Below, piece by piece: positions 8,600-17,508 of a stretch of DNA of 43,776 nucleotides. How positions within the stretch are numbered: the stretch's first letter is position 1; every line of letters starts with the position of its first letter. The translations under genes and the position numbers were made by a program. Source of the stretch: a virus; the IMG/VR virus record IMGVR_UViG_3300010885_020890, positions 1-43,776 of that record, one strand, 5' to 3'. The notes beneath the pieces are model-generated. The model worked only from the letters and a program-made list of their open reading frames with translations, ran no database searches and had not been told where the DNA came from.

Positions 8600-10911
8600 T
8601 AAATCGTGCAACTTTCACAAGCGTCTTGATCTTCAAGAAGTTGTAGGTTTTTGACTTCAAAGTCTTGTTTCTGTTCAACAAATTTGCTGACATCAACTTC
8701 ACCTTGACCATCATATGTATTAAAATAATATAGGGTTTTAATACCATATTTGTAGCAAAGTAGTAGGTGACCAATCATAACACTCATTGGAATCTTTTCA
8801 TCTTCATAGAATGTTGGATTATAGCTTGTATTAGTTGAAATACTTTGGTCAATATACTTTTGTAGGATTGCAACAATCTTCAAATAACCTTCTGGTGACT
8901 TTTGATCCCATAGTAGTTCATACTTGTTCTTTAATTTGCGGAACTCTGGAACAACTTGCTTTAACACACCGTGCTTACTTTGCTTAACAGAAATTAGTGA
9001 ACGAGGTGGCTCAATGCCGTTTGTAGCATTAGCAACCTGTGCACTTGTTTCTGCTGGCATAAGTGCCATAAGTGTAGAATTACGGATACCATGTTCCTTT
9101 AAACTTGAACGAAGTGATTCCCAATCCATACGTTCAGTGTGCGGAACAAGTTCATCAACTTCTTTTTTATAGGTATCAATAGGCAAAACACCATAACCAT
9201 ATTTGGTTTCATTACTCTTTGGTGCGGCACCTTTTTCAATAGCAAGTTGGTTACTTGCCTTGATAAGATAGTAAGACCACGCTTCTGCATATTCATCAAC
9301 AAGAGGAAGTGCAGCAGCATCACTATATGACAAGTCATTTTTGGCAAGGAAGTAAGCAAAGTTAATGATACCAATACCAAGAGGACGACGATTCATAGTT
9401 GAAAGTTGTGCTGCAACAACAGGATACTTTTGATAATCAAGCAATTCATCAAGACCACGAACAGCAAGGTCACACATCTTTTCAAAATCTTTTGGTTCCT
9501 TTACGTTGCCCCAGTTGATTGCTGACAGTGTGCAAAGTGAGATTTCACCTTCTTCATCAAAGATATGCTTGAGTGGTTTTGTTGGTAGTGCAATTTCAGC
9601 ACAAAGATTGCTTTGCTTAACAGGCGCAACACTTTCAATAAATGCACCATGTGTATTTGCATGGTCAACATTCATAAGATAAATGCGACCTGTATTCTTG
9701 CGTTCTTCCATAAACATACTAAACAGATCAATAGCTTTATAAGTTTTTTTACGAATCTTGCTGTTCTTTTCAGCGGCCTCATAAAGTTGCTTGAACTTGT
9801 CTTGGTCTTGGAAGAAAGCATCGTATAAACCTGGAACATCACTTGGACTAAAACAAGTGATGTCCCCACCTTGGAGAAGACGCTCATACATTAACCTGTT
9901 AAATTGAACACCATAATCCATATGACGAACACGATTATCTTCTGTTCCCTTGTTATTCTTGAGAACAAGCAAATCTTCTACTTCATAATGCCATAATGGA
10001 TAGTAAAGTGTAGCTGCACCGTTGCGAACACCGCCCTGTGAACAACTACGAACAGCAGTTTGAAAATGCTTATAGAATGGAATTAAACCTGTGTGGCTGG
10101 CGTCACCTTTACGAATTGGAGAACCAATGGCACGGATAGCCCCAGCACCAATCCCAATGCCTGCCTTTTGACTTACATACTTGACAATGGCACTACTTGT
10201 TGCATTGATGCTGTCTAGACTATCGTCAGTTTCAATTAATACACAGCTACTAAACTGACGTTGTGGTGTGCGGACACCAGCCATCACAGGAGTAGGTAAA
10301 CTAATATCATGCTTACTAATAGCATCATAATAGTCCCTAACATAACGTAAACGAGTTTCTTGTGGATACTTGGCAAATAGGGTTGCGGCAATAAGTGCAT
10401 ATGCAACTTGTGGCGTTTCCATAATTTGACCAGTAACACGATTCTGCACAAGATATTTGCCACGTAGCTGTTCCATTGCCACATAAGCAAGACTACAGTC
10501 ACGTTCATGGTCAACAAACTTGTTAATTGTTGCCCATTCCTCTTCGGTATAATCTGTTAGAAGTGCAGAATCATAAAATCCACTTGCAACATTCTTTTTA
10601 ATGATATCAATCAATGCCCAAGGATGATAATCACCATATACTTCTTTGCGAAGATGATAATTTACAAGACGACCTGCAACATATTGGTAATTTGGTGTAT
10701 CTTCGGAAATTAAATCAGCCGCCGCTTTAATCATAGTTTCTTGGATTTCACTGGTTTTAATGTTATTATAAAACTGAATTTGACTTCGTAGTTCCAGTTC
10801 ACTTGCACTTACATTACTGATATTTTCTGTTGCCCAGAATACTACTTTATGAAGTTTATCAATATTCAATGGTTCTTTACGACCATCACGTTTAGTAACA
10901 TTAATTGCCAT
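8599..10911 (-). CDS. nrdA: class Ia ribonucleotide reductase, alpha subunit
   Basis: A 770-aa protein, close to the 761 aa of E. coli NrdA, starting with ATG at 10909-10911 after AGGAAA. The N-terminal about 90 residues form an ATP-cone (VTKRDGRKEPLNIDK). The barrel holds SSCVLIE with the first redox Cys, the GGVRNGAATLYYPLWH region, and NLCAEI with the catalytic N-x-C-x-E triad. The C-terminal tail ends DACESCTI, giving the shuttle cysteines C765 and C768 that glutaredoxin reduces. All parts needed for class Ia activity are present. It heads the downstream genes that reach nrdB and glutaredoxin. Confident. Confidence 0.96.
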   Translation of the reverse strand: MAINVTKRDGRKEPLNIDKLHKVVFWATENISNVSASELELRSQIQFYNNIKTSEIQETMIKAAADLISEDTPNYQYVAGRLVNYHLRKEVYGDYHPWALIDIIKKNVASGFYDSALLTDYTEEEWATINKFVDHERDCSLAYVAMEQLRGKYLVQNRVTGQIMETPQVAYALIAATLFAKYPQETRLRYVRDYYDAISKHDISLPTPVMAGVRTPQRQFSSCVLIETDDSLDSINATSSAIVKYVSQKAGIGIGAGAIRAIGSPIRKGDASHTGLIPFYKHFQTAVRSCSQGGVRNGAATLYYPLWHYEVEDLLVLKNNKGTEDNRVRHMDYGVQFNRLMYERLLQGGDITCFSPSDVPGLYDAFFQDQDKFKQLYEAAEKNSKIRKKTYKAIDLFSMFMEERKNTGRIYLMNVDHANTHGAFIESVAPVKQSNLCAEIALPTKPLKHIFDEEGEISLCTLSAINWGNVKEPKDFEKMCDLAVRGLDELLDYQKYPVVAAQLSTMNRRPLGIGIINFAYFLAKNDLSYSDAAALPLVDEYAEAWSYYLIKASNQLAIEKGAAPKSNETKYGYGVLPIDTYKKEVDELVPHTERMDWESLRSSLKEHGIRNSTLMALMPAETSAQVANATNGIEPPRSLISVKQSKHGVLKQVVPEFRKLKNKYELLWDQKSPEGYLKIVAILQKYIDQSISTNTSYNPTFYEDEKIPMSVMIGHLLLCYKYGIKTLYYFNTYDGQGEVDVSKFVEQKQDFEVKNLQLLEDQDACESCTI

Positions 10912-10921
10912 TTGATTTTTC

Positions 10922-11380
10922 CTATATATGTAATTGTTTTGCAGTGACCGTATTGATCAATTCTGCTGTTGTGCTAATTGTTAGGTTATTTACAACCTCA
11001 CCATCTTGGTAATTCAGCGTATATAATCCATCCTCGCACCTGACTAAATTAAGGTATTCATGTTTTTTACGGTCACGATAAACCTCTAAAACCATACTAT
11101 CCTTTTCTGGATAAGAAGTAAAGTATAAAGTGTAAAATATACCTAAAGCACGTGCAGTATCATCATATAAACCACTGCTTATAAGTGTCCATGGGTCAGG
11201 CCAGTGACGTGGATCATCGTATTCAAGATAAGGTTCAACAATACGGCAAGTCTGCCATGCAGCAGCAACAACACTTAAATGATCTTGGTTTACACTACGA
11301 CGAAAATCACGCCATTCTAGAATATTTTGGTGCGTTCTTGGTGTAATCCACTTAGAGCATCTCGAAGTATCTAATAGCAT
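10922..11380 (-). CDS. conserved-type hypothetical protein after the tail spike
   Basis: A 152-aa protein if started at the ATG at 11378-11380, 29 bp inside the end of the tail-spike gene; an AGGAC lies upstream, and the earlier in-frame starts lie deeper in the spike gene. Conspicuous features are EWRDFRRSV near residue 23, EYDDPRHWPDPW (about 53-64), and a Tyr-rich segment GIFYTLYFTSY (about 79-89). The pattern of a short N-terminal helix, a Trp/Pro-rich block and C-terminal beta strands is not one I can attach to a named family. It ends 11 bp before nrdA and is probably co-transcribed with it. Confidence 0.6.
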   Translation of the reverse strand: MLLDTSRCSKWITPRTHQNILEWRDFRRSVNQDHLSVVAAAWQTCRIVEPYLEYDDPRHWPDPWTLISSGLYDDTARALGIFYTLYFTSYPEKDSMVLEVYRDRKKHEYLNLVRCEDGLYTLNYQDGEVVNNLTISTTAELINTVTAKQLHI

Positions 11381-14300
11381 AGTTGATGAGTCCTGTTCCA
11401 TTAGCATCAGTGATATATGTAATGTCAGTGCCATTGTAACCAAATGTTACACCAACATCACCACTCTGCGTTCTATCATCTTCTATACTATATAATCCGC
11501 TTGAAGTCAAGGTAAACTTAGCTATACCTGTTGCTACTTGATTATTTCTGGTGATTGTATATTCAAACACAAATCCAAACGTACTACCAAAATCATCAAG
11601 ACCAGTAACTAATGCAGCAGTTGTATTGCTTGCAAGTGCAAGACTATTGCCTTTCATTTGCTTCATTGAACCTAAACGTAAACCGTGAGCATAATCCCAT
11701 TCTACGGTGGTTGCAGTTTCATTTACATATGGGTAACCACCTATACTATTACTTTGCGTGTAAGTTCTATCAAAGCTATCACCAACACTTGCGCCACCGC
11801 TGCTATTAGAACCAAAGTAAATTACATTATAAAATGGATTTGCTACACCTGTACTTTTGTTACCAACATCACGGTAATAATTTCCAATACTGCTGAAATT
11901 AGTTGTGTAATCTACATTTACACCAGCATTATAAATTTGATCCATAACACTATTGCTTATTGTAAATCCAATTGCGCTTGTGCCAGCAAAATACATACCA
12001 TGATAAAGATTAAAAAATGTGCAACTATCTACAAGCCCATTGCTACTGTATTGACTTAATGGTAGATATACACCTACATGAAATCCATTAAACAAACAAT
12101 CACGAACGTTAACATCGCTCGCATAAGCAAGAGAGCGTCCAAGTAACTTGACACCAGCAGTAGTGCTACCATTTATTGTGTCAGTTAGTACAGTTACTGT
12201 ACTTGTATTTGGACCTTGAAAGCGAATATTATCAAGCGTAACACGTGTTGCACTATCAACTATGATACCATCATTAAGACTACTTAAAGTCATATCAGTT
12301 ATTGTAATATCAGTAGGTAATCCTGCACCGTTCAAACCAATAAGATTTTGAATTTGTTGTAGATTATCGGCAGTATACATAACCCAAGTAGTATATGGAT
12401 AAATGTATGGATTTGCTGTTTGGGTAATTTGTGTATTATATGTTCCTTCACCACTTAGACGTGCATGACTTGGAACATTAATACTACCACTTACAATATA
12501 ATTACCTGCTGGAAAATATAAAACTTTATGTGAAGCAAGACTTGATGTTCTGCAATACAATTCATACATTGCACGGTTAATGGCTTCGGTATCGTCAGTA
12601 ACACCATCACCTTTTGCACCAAAATCTTTTACACTTACAAAATCATCAAGTTTTTTCTGTAAAGAACGTTGTGTAATTGTTCCACCATAACTTAAACTTT
12701 GAGTTGTCCAAGTTTGGGCATCAAGACTTGTGCTTATGTGACCATTGTCACCAACAGCATAATATGTGCTACCGATATAACCCATTCCACGATTACTATA
12801 GGTTAGTGATTGTGTTTCACGTCTAAAATAATTGTATTGATTTGTGCTATAATAAAGATAGCCGTATTGTCCACCAATTACATTAGTTGTATTATTATCA
12901 GCAATATCATATAAATCAGGAGCTAATGTGCTTGCTCCAAAATAAAGACTTGTATAAGTCCAAGTGACAGCATCTTGTGATTTAAGATATGTCAAACTTG
13001 TATCACCACTTATATAAAAATATGTACCAATATAAGTTGAACCAGTTAAATTAGAATAAGTGCTTGTTGTTTTTGTATACCAAGTGCTACCATTTGTGCT
13101 TGTAGCAATAACACCATGATCGCCTGTAACAATCCAATAATTTGTTGATGAACCACCTGGCGGAGTAAATGTATAATATCGCACATTGTTTAAATCACTC
13201 AATGAAACAGTTGCACCAGTTGGATCGGTTGCACTATTTGCAATAGCACTACTCCAAGTTGTTCCATCTGCACTGCTTACACCAATACCACTTGCACCAA
13301 CTGCAATAGCCTTAAATGTTCCACCACCCAAATCAGCAACAGCTACACTACGTAATTCAACGCTTGTTCCACTGCTACGTGCGGTCCAAGTGGTTGCATT
13401 AGGGCTTGTTAAAATTGTTCCATTTGCACCAACTGCAATCCAAGTAGTTGTACTTAATTTTGTAATACCAAGTAAGTTCTGTGTAGTTCCACTTGTTTGT
13501 GCAGTAAAAGTAGTTCCAGTAGTACTAGTTAAAATAACACCACTGTCACCTACCACAACCCAGGTTGTACCATCAAACCAAACTTTATTAAGACTTGTAG
13601 ATACACCACTTGTTCTTGCTGTCCATGTAGCACCTGTTCCGCTAGTATAAATGCCACCGCTGCCAGTTAAAACTGTGAATAAACCTGCACCATTATGATA
13701 AATGTATTTGAAATTTTCAATACCACTTGCAATTGTTGCAATATAACTCAACGTTGAAGCAGCAGCATTTTTATAAATATCACCCCAACTTGTAAGTGAC
13801 CAAGCATTAGTTCCATCATTTGTGACACTTACTAATCCATCAACAAGACTGCGTGTCCATGTTGAACCATCAGTGCTTACATAAACTTTATTATTTTTGC
13901 ATGTTGCAACAAATGAATTACCGCCAGTATTAGTAATATAACGCAAACCTAGTACATCATAAAAACCAATAGTTGTGACACTCCAAGTGATAGCATCAGG
14001 ACTTGTGATAATTGTGCCGCTTGCGCCACCAGCAACAAATTTGCCGTTTCCATATGCAATACTATAAAGAGCGTTGGTTGTGCCTGTTGTTTGGCTACTC
14101 CAAGTTACACCATTATTACTGGTATAAACTTCACCAAGAGCGGTAACAAGAACAAACTTGCTGCTTGCATAAACAATGGCATTGATATTGGTATATGATA
14201 CTGCACCACTTACTTGCCATACTGTTCCGTTGGAACTATAAAGCACAGTTCCGTTAGCACCAACTGCTACGAAGTATCCACCACCATAAGCAACATCAAG

Positions 14301-14684
14301 AAGATTCTGTGAAGTACCACTAATAGTACTATTCCATGTAGAACCATCACTACTTGTAAGAATGTTACCACTACTACCTACCACTACATAAATTGAACCG
14401 TTAGTAGCGATTGCATCATAAACAGCACGTGCATTACCAGTTTGTGGATTATAACCAGCATCACTGTTTTTATAATCATATAAATTTGCTAAATTAAGAA
14501 TGTCACTGTATTCAGTGAGAATTTCTGTGTTACCAGTTTGTGGCGCACCATCACTTACAAGACCGTTACCAATAAAAAGGCGACGTTCATCAACAGAATA
14601 GCCTATTTCTGCTTTGGCTAATTGGGGTAGATTTTCGAATAATCCGCTACGATGTTGTATACGGCTGATTTGAACGATTGACAT
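11352..14684 (-). CDS. tail spike: propeller-type repeats plus pectate-lyase-like beta-helix
   Basis: A 1110-aa protein starting with ATG at 14682-14684. Residues 1-50 (HRSGLFENLPQLAKAEIG, then RRLFIGNG) match the N-terminal attachment modules of phage fibres. Residues about 90-640 hold about 14 repeats of 38-50 aa with the core VAVGANGTILTSxDGxTW, like Ycf48/BNR-type beta-propeller blades; 14 would make two seven-bladed propellers. A pectate-lyase superfamily domain follows near 660 (SVKDFGAKGDGVTDDTEAI, then YFPAGNY and LSGEGTYNT), continuing as a right-handed beta-helix to about 970. The C-terminus is a small beta domain. The likely role is host-surface recognition and glycan binding or depolymerisation. 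Catalytic residues cannot be assigned by eye. The leader carries a late promoter and hairpin. Confidence 0.82.
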   Translation of the reverse strand: MSIVQISRIQHRSGLFENLPQLAKAEIGYSVDERRLFIGNGLVSDGAPQTGNTEILTEYSDILNLANLYDYKNSDAGYNPQTGNARAVYDAIATNGSIYVVVGSSGNILTSSDGSTWNSTISGTSQNLLDVAYGGGYFVAVGANGTVLYSSNGTVWQVSGAVSYTNINAIVYASSKFVLVTALGEVYTSNNGVTWSSQTTGTTNALYSIAYGNGKFVAGGASGTIITSPDAITWSVTTIGFYDVLGLRYITNTGGNSFVATCKNNKVYVSTDGSTWTRSLVDGLVSVTNDGTNAWSLTSWGDIYKNAAASTLSYIATIASGIENFKYIYHNGAGLFTVLTGSGGIYTSGTGATWTARTSGVSTSLNKVWFDGTTWVVVGDSGVILTSTTGTTFTAQTSGTTQNLLGITKLSTTTWIAVGANGTILTSPNATTWTARSSGTSVELRSVAVADLGGGTFKAIAVGASGIGVSSADGTTWSSAIANSATDPTGATVSLSDLNNVRYYTFTPPGGSSTNYWIVTGDHGVIATSTNGSTWYTKTTSTYSNLTGSTYIGTYFYISGDTSLTYLKSQDAVTWTYTSLYFGASTLAPDLYDIADNNTTNVIGGQYGYLYYSTNQYNYFRRETQSLTYSNRGMGYIGSTYYAVGDNGHISTSLDAQTWTTQSLSYGGTITQRSLQKKLDDFVSVKDFGAKGDGVTDDTEAINRAMYELYCRTSSLASHKVLYFPAGNYIVSGSINVPSHARLSGEGTYNTQITQTANPYIYPYTTWVMYTADNLQQIQNLIGLNGAGLPTDITITDMTLSSLNDGIIVDSATRVTLDNIRFQGPNTSTVTVLTDTINGSTTAGVKLLGRSLAYASDVNVRDCLFNGFHVGVYLPLSQYSSNGLVDSCTFFNLYHGMYFAGTSAIGFTISNSVMDQIYNAGVNVDYTTNFSSIGNYYRDVGNKSTGVANPFYNVIYFGSNSSGGASVGDSFDRTYTQSNSIGGYPYVNETATTVEWDYAHGLRLGSMKQMKGNSLALASNTTAALVTGLDDFGSTFGFVFEYTITRNNQVATGIAKFTLTSSGLYSIEDDRTQSGDVGVTFGYNGTDITYITDANGTGLINYAIRYFEML

Positions 14685-14686
14685 AC

Positions 14687-14709
14687 ATATCTCTCACTAT
14701 TAGAGATAT
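14687..14709 (-). promoter_or_regulatory. leader inverted repeat over the tail-spike ribosome-binding region
   Basis: A perfect 8-bp inverted repeat (ATATCTCT and AGAGATAT, 7-nt loop) lies immediately before the tail-spike ATG at 14684. In RNA made from further upstream it would fold and cover the GAGAG ribosome-binding region. The promoter-proximal arm overlaps the late promoter box at 14707-14714, so RNA started there would lack most of that arm. This matches the control known for T4 gene e, seen here only as sequence. Confidence 0.55.
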
Positions 14710-14714
14710 TTATG
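14707..14714 (-). promoter_or_regulatory. T4-type late promoter for the tail spike
   Basis: CATAAATA on the minus strand, one mismatch from the T4 late box TATAAATA. The predicted start is about 6 nt downstream, near 14701, giving a leader of about 17 nt to the ATG at 14684. It overlaps the stop-codon region of the nuclease gene at 14710. Confidence 0.5.
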
Positions 14715-15411
14715 AGTTCTCCGCATAGAATTGCCAAACTCTATCCCACCATGTTGCAGTCCAATCATCAAACTCATCGCCCTTAATGATCCAACGCTGT
14801 GGTTCACAGTCTTTACTGCACATTAAGATAACAATTTGCTTGATATCAGTACCAAATAATTCATTATGTGCGGCAGCATAAGCAGCACCTTGAATGAAAT
14901 AATCATGAATCCATTCAGTTTTCTTGGGCTTATTGGTTTGTTTATAGTCTATGATACTTGCTTTACCATTATACACACCAACAAGGTCAGTTGTGCCAGC
15001 ATAAAGCTGTGGATAATATAGCGCAGTTTCCATACCCCAATATTCTTGGAGTTGACCTTTAAGATATTCTTCAATAATAACAGTTGCCATCTTTGCTGGT
15101 TGTTGATGAACAAGATTACCACCCGTTTTTAACTCACCAGTTTCAAGCCAGTTTTCCAACTGCTTGTGCATACTGGTTCCACGACCAGCGGCTTCTGTGG
15201 TAATAGCTTGTGCTTTCGCTACACCTACCCGTTGTCTCCACTCATGTAGTGCTTGAACTTTTTCTTTTGATTTGGTTTTATCAAGAATAGTGGTCACGGA
15301 AGGAACAACATCACCACCTGGCGTTACATATCTACGACCTACTTCTGTTTCTTTGCGACTAATTTTAGCGTAATTATATTGCGGATTATGTTTTACCAGG
15401 ATATTTGCCAA
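14710..15411 (-). CDS. PD-(D/E)XK (RecB/Cas4-like) nuclease
   Basis: A 233-aa protein. The core shows the nuclease motifs in order: RGTSMHKQLE (about 77-86), AGTTDLVG with the metal-binding Asp (about 138-145), IIDYKQTNK with the D-x-K pair (about 153-161), and FIQGAAYAAAHNE with the Gln-x3-Tyr motif IV (about 172-184). This is the arrangement of phage RecB/Cas4-like exonucleases. No four-Cys iron-sulfur cluster is visible. The only start before an upstream stop codon is the TTG at 15409-15411, with no good Shine-Dalgarno, so the start is uncertain; the N-terminus overlaps the preceding gene by 19 bp. Likely role: DNA end processing in recombination or genome degradation. Confidence 0.78.
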   Translation of the reverse strand: MANILVKHNPQYNYAKISRKETEVGRRYVTPGGDVVPSVTTILDKTKSKEKVQALHEWRQRVGVAKAQAITTEAAGRGTSMHKQLENWLETGELKTGGNLVHQQPAKMATVIIEEYLKGQLQEYWGMETALYYPQLYAGTTDLVGVYNGKASIIDYKQTNKPKKTEWIHDYFIQGAAYAAAHNELFGTDIKQIVILMCSKDCEPQRWIIKGDEFDDWTATWWDRVWQFYAENS

Positions 15412-15731
15412 GAGATATTTGTCCCATCAGTTGAAATTCTACTGATAGTATATCCCAATTTAGCAAAGTTGTCAATAACTGATTGCATCTGTCCACTGGC
15501 AAGTGCGTTGGCTGTGCTTGTCTGCCAAGCTGTATAATACTGTGTAGCCAATGTCATTGGTGTTCCAACAATAGTATTGCCATTTAGTGCTGTATTTGAT
15601 AGTTTGTTTACGGTAACGGTTACATTGCCAGCAGAAACCGCAGAAAGAATGTTGAGATTTAACAGTGCAATTTCTGTTTCTGTTGCTGTGCTTGTTATAG
15701 TTTGAGTTCTGGCATTGGTTGCTGTAAACAT
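15393..15731 (-). CDS. small conserved-type virion protein
   Basis: A 112-aa protein starting with ATG at 15729-15731 behind AAGGAG. It opens with a Thr/Ala-rich stretch (MFTATNARTQTITSTATE), continues with beta-prone segments, and ends with GYTISRISTDGTNISWQISW. The ending, with alternating hydrophobic residues and Trp, looks like a short structural domain. A late-type promoter lies just upstream (15747-15754), which supports a virion role. The function is not identified. Confidence 0.6.
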   Translation of the reverse strand: MFTATNARTQTITSTATETEIALLNLNILSAVSAGNVTVTVNKLSNTALNGNTIVGTPMTLATQYYTAWQTSTANALASGQMQSVIDNFAKLGYTISRISTDGTNISWQISW

Positions 15732-15746
15732 TTGTTACTCCTTAAT

Positions 15747-15754
15747 TATTTATT
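15747..15754 (-). promoter_or_regulatory. late-type promoter box
   Basis: AATAAATA on the minus strand, one mismatch from TATAAATA, with GGAG and the ATG at 15731 closely following. The predicted RNA start is about 10 nt before the ATG. Confidence 0.4.
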
Positions 15755-16555
15755 TTAAATTAATTTTTCAATTTCAGGAGACAATAATTCAAAAATTTTT
15801 TGATGACCTAGTTTGGTAGGATGACAAGAGTGTGGATTTAAAATTTTACGTTTTATTCCAATAATAATTCGTGGATCATCATACTTCCAATTAGAAAAAT
15901 GATATGTTTTTGTTTGTTTTTCAGTTAATAATGATAATAAATCTCTTGGTTTTGTATCATGATTTAAAAAATTATTAAGATTATAATTATAATCATGATG
16001 ATTGAAGGTATCAAACCAAATATTTTGGATATTGTTTAATTCAAAATAATCATTCCACAAATTTATGTTTTTAGATAATGTTTCTAATTCAAATTCATGA
16101 GAATAGGTATTTTCCAATAAAAATTTTGATAAATCATTATCTGTTGAGTAAAAATCATTAACTAAATCTGCCTTTTTTTTATCATAAATTTCATATCTAG
16201 CTGTGCTTGTAATTCCCCATAAAACAATAATCTTTCTGTATTTGTTTTTTATTAATTTGAATGGATAAAAATTTTTAATTTCATAAAATTTTTCAAGATC
16301 GACTTGATTTATATTTGTAGAAAAAAATTCTGTTGCTAATCTAAATTGTTTTTGATTACTACTTCCGCCTCTACTTAAATTAATGTTGTCCAGTTTATAA
16401 TGGTTGCAAATTAATGATCGAAAACTAAAATTATTGCAAATTTCTGAATTCCAAGCATTTTTTTGAAATTCATCAAAAGACATTTTATCTGCATAATTAA
16501 CACCAACACCTAGAGTCCAACTACAACCTAATGTGACTAGTAATATGTCATTCAT
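15755..16555 (-). CDS. SGNH hydrolase-like protein (copy 2)
   Basis: A 266-aa protein starting with ATG at 16553-16555. Block I is VTLGCSWTLGVGV (residues about 7-19), followed by NLSRGGSSNQKQF as the Gly/Asn blocks. The C-terminal SCHPTKLGHQKIFELL matches the HPxxxGH end of SGNH enzymes, but the Asp that normally sits three residues before the His is a His here, so the catalytic dyad may be altered. It is strongly Asn/Lys/Ile-rich and AT-biased. It sits between virion-type genes, 9 bp after the nucleotidyltransferase gene's start side. Fold assignment good; activity uncertain. Confidence 0.6.
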   Translation of the reverse strand: MNDILLVTLGCSWTLGVGVNYADKMSFDEFQKNAWNSEICNNFSFRSLICNHYKLDNINLSRGGSSNQKQFRLATEFFSTNINQVDLEKFYEIKNFYPFKLIKNKYRKIIVLWGITSTARYEIYDKKKADLVNDFYSTDNDLSKFLLENTYSHEFELETLSKNINLWNDYFELNNIQNIWFDTFNHHDYNYNLNNFLNHDTKPRDLLSLLTEKQTKTYHFSNWKYDDPRIIIGIKRKILNPHSCHPTKLGHQKIFELLSPEIEKLI

Positions 16556-16563
16556 AAAATTTT

Positions 16564-17496
16564 TCAGGATACCCTTTTGCTTTTTGTTTTGCCGCCTGCT
16601 TGACGTTTACGTCTACCAGCACAATGTGCTTTTTGGCTAAAACCTTTTGGGTGACTACAATTTATACTTTTCTTATATTTTTTAGTCCATGCTTCCACGA
16701 TTTTTTGCATTGACTTTTTAACTTTATATTTTTTACCATCAACAATAAAGTAATCTAAACCTTTTTCACGTGCAGTTCGAAGTGCACCACTAAATGCATT
16801 GCCCTCACTTAAACTTAAATCATTATCTACTGCTTGAAGGTGTGCATCATTAAGTTTATCAAGATCGCCTTCATTACGCAGTAATTTAAATGTAAGATTT
16901 TCAACACCAAATTCGCCTTCACGCTCTAATCCACTTTGGCGAAGTTTTTTAATACGTTCTTTTAAGCGTTTAATTGTAGCACGGTCACCACTTTCTACTG
17001 CTTGATCTATTTCAGCATGTAGATGTTCAAATTTGTCTTGTATATTAGTTGTGTCTGGATTTGCTACAATTGTTTTTGGAAATTTGATCCAATTGTTATC
17101 ATAAACACTATAAATGCCATTAGAAATATGTTTTTCATCACTACGTTGAACGTATACTTCTACTGCGTGACCATAAATGTTAATATCATGTTGGTCATTA
17201 AATGCACCTTTTTTAGCCATAAACAATTGGTCAAGGTCTTCTTTGCAAGGACCGTTTACATCTGCAACAAGATGCAAGTCTATATCACTTTCTGCGTTAT
17301 AATTATAACTTGCATTACTACCACTTATTGTAATATCTGTAAGTTGTAAATTAGGAATGTTTATAAAATCAACAAATGCTTTAGCAATTTTAAAAAGTGT
17401 AAGTCGCACTTCTGGCTTAAGGCGATTATTTTCCCATAAATCAGGATTTAATTCATCGTGAAATTCTGTAAGTTTTTCTAAATCACCAATGCGCAT
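16564..17496 (-). CDS. nucleotidyltransferase-fold protein with C-terminal Cys/His motif
   Basis: A 310-aa protein starting with ATG at 17494-17496. Residues 59-75 carry the Pol-beta superfamily signature: G59-S60 followed by D71-I72-D73, with a third acidic residue probably E113 in AVEVYVQ. A charged helical region with LKERIKKLRQ follows at about 175-190. The C-terminus is strongly basic and has CSHPKGFSQKAHCAGRRKRQ, a Cys-Pro-Lys-Gly-Phe-Ser-x-Lys-x-His-Cys motif that looks like a small metal or DNA-binding tail. Such a protein could transfer a nucleotide to a protein, RNA or small molecule. It lies among virion-type genes, so packaging in the particle is possible but unproven. Confidence 0.68.
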   Translation of the reverse strand: MRIGDLEKLTEFHDELNPDLWENNRLKPEVRLTLFKIAKAFVDFINIPNLQLTDITISGSNASYNYNAESDIDLHLVADVNGPCKEDLDQLFMAKKGAFNDQHDINIYGHAVEVYVQRSDEKHISNGIYSVYDNNWIKFPKTIVANPDTTNIQDKFEHLHAEIDQAVESGDRATIKRLKERIKKLRQSGLEREGEFGVENLTFKLLRNEGDLDKLNDAHLQAVDNDLSLSEGNAFSGALRTAREKGLDYFIVDGKKYKVKKSMQKIVEAWTKKYKKSINCSHPKGFSQKAHCAGRRKRQAGGKTKSKRVS

Positions 17497-17508
17497 AAAG
17501 TATTTAGA

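Noticed and set aside
13186-13650. Long plus-strand open frame opposite the tail-spike gene
   Set aside because: It has low-complexity Val/Ala/Pro composition as expected from the antisense of Thr/Gly/Ser repeats and no ribosome-binding site.
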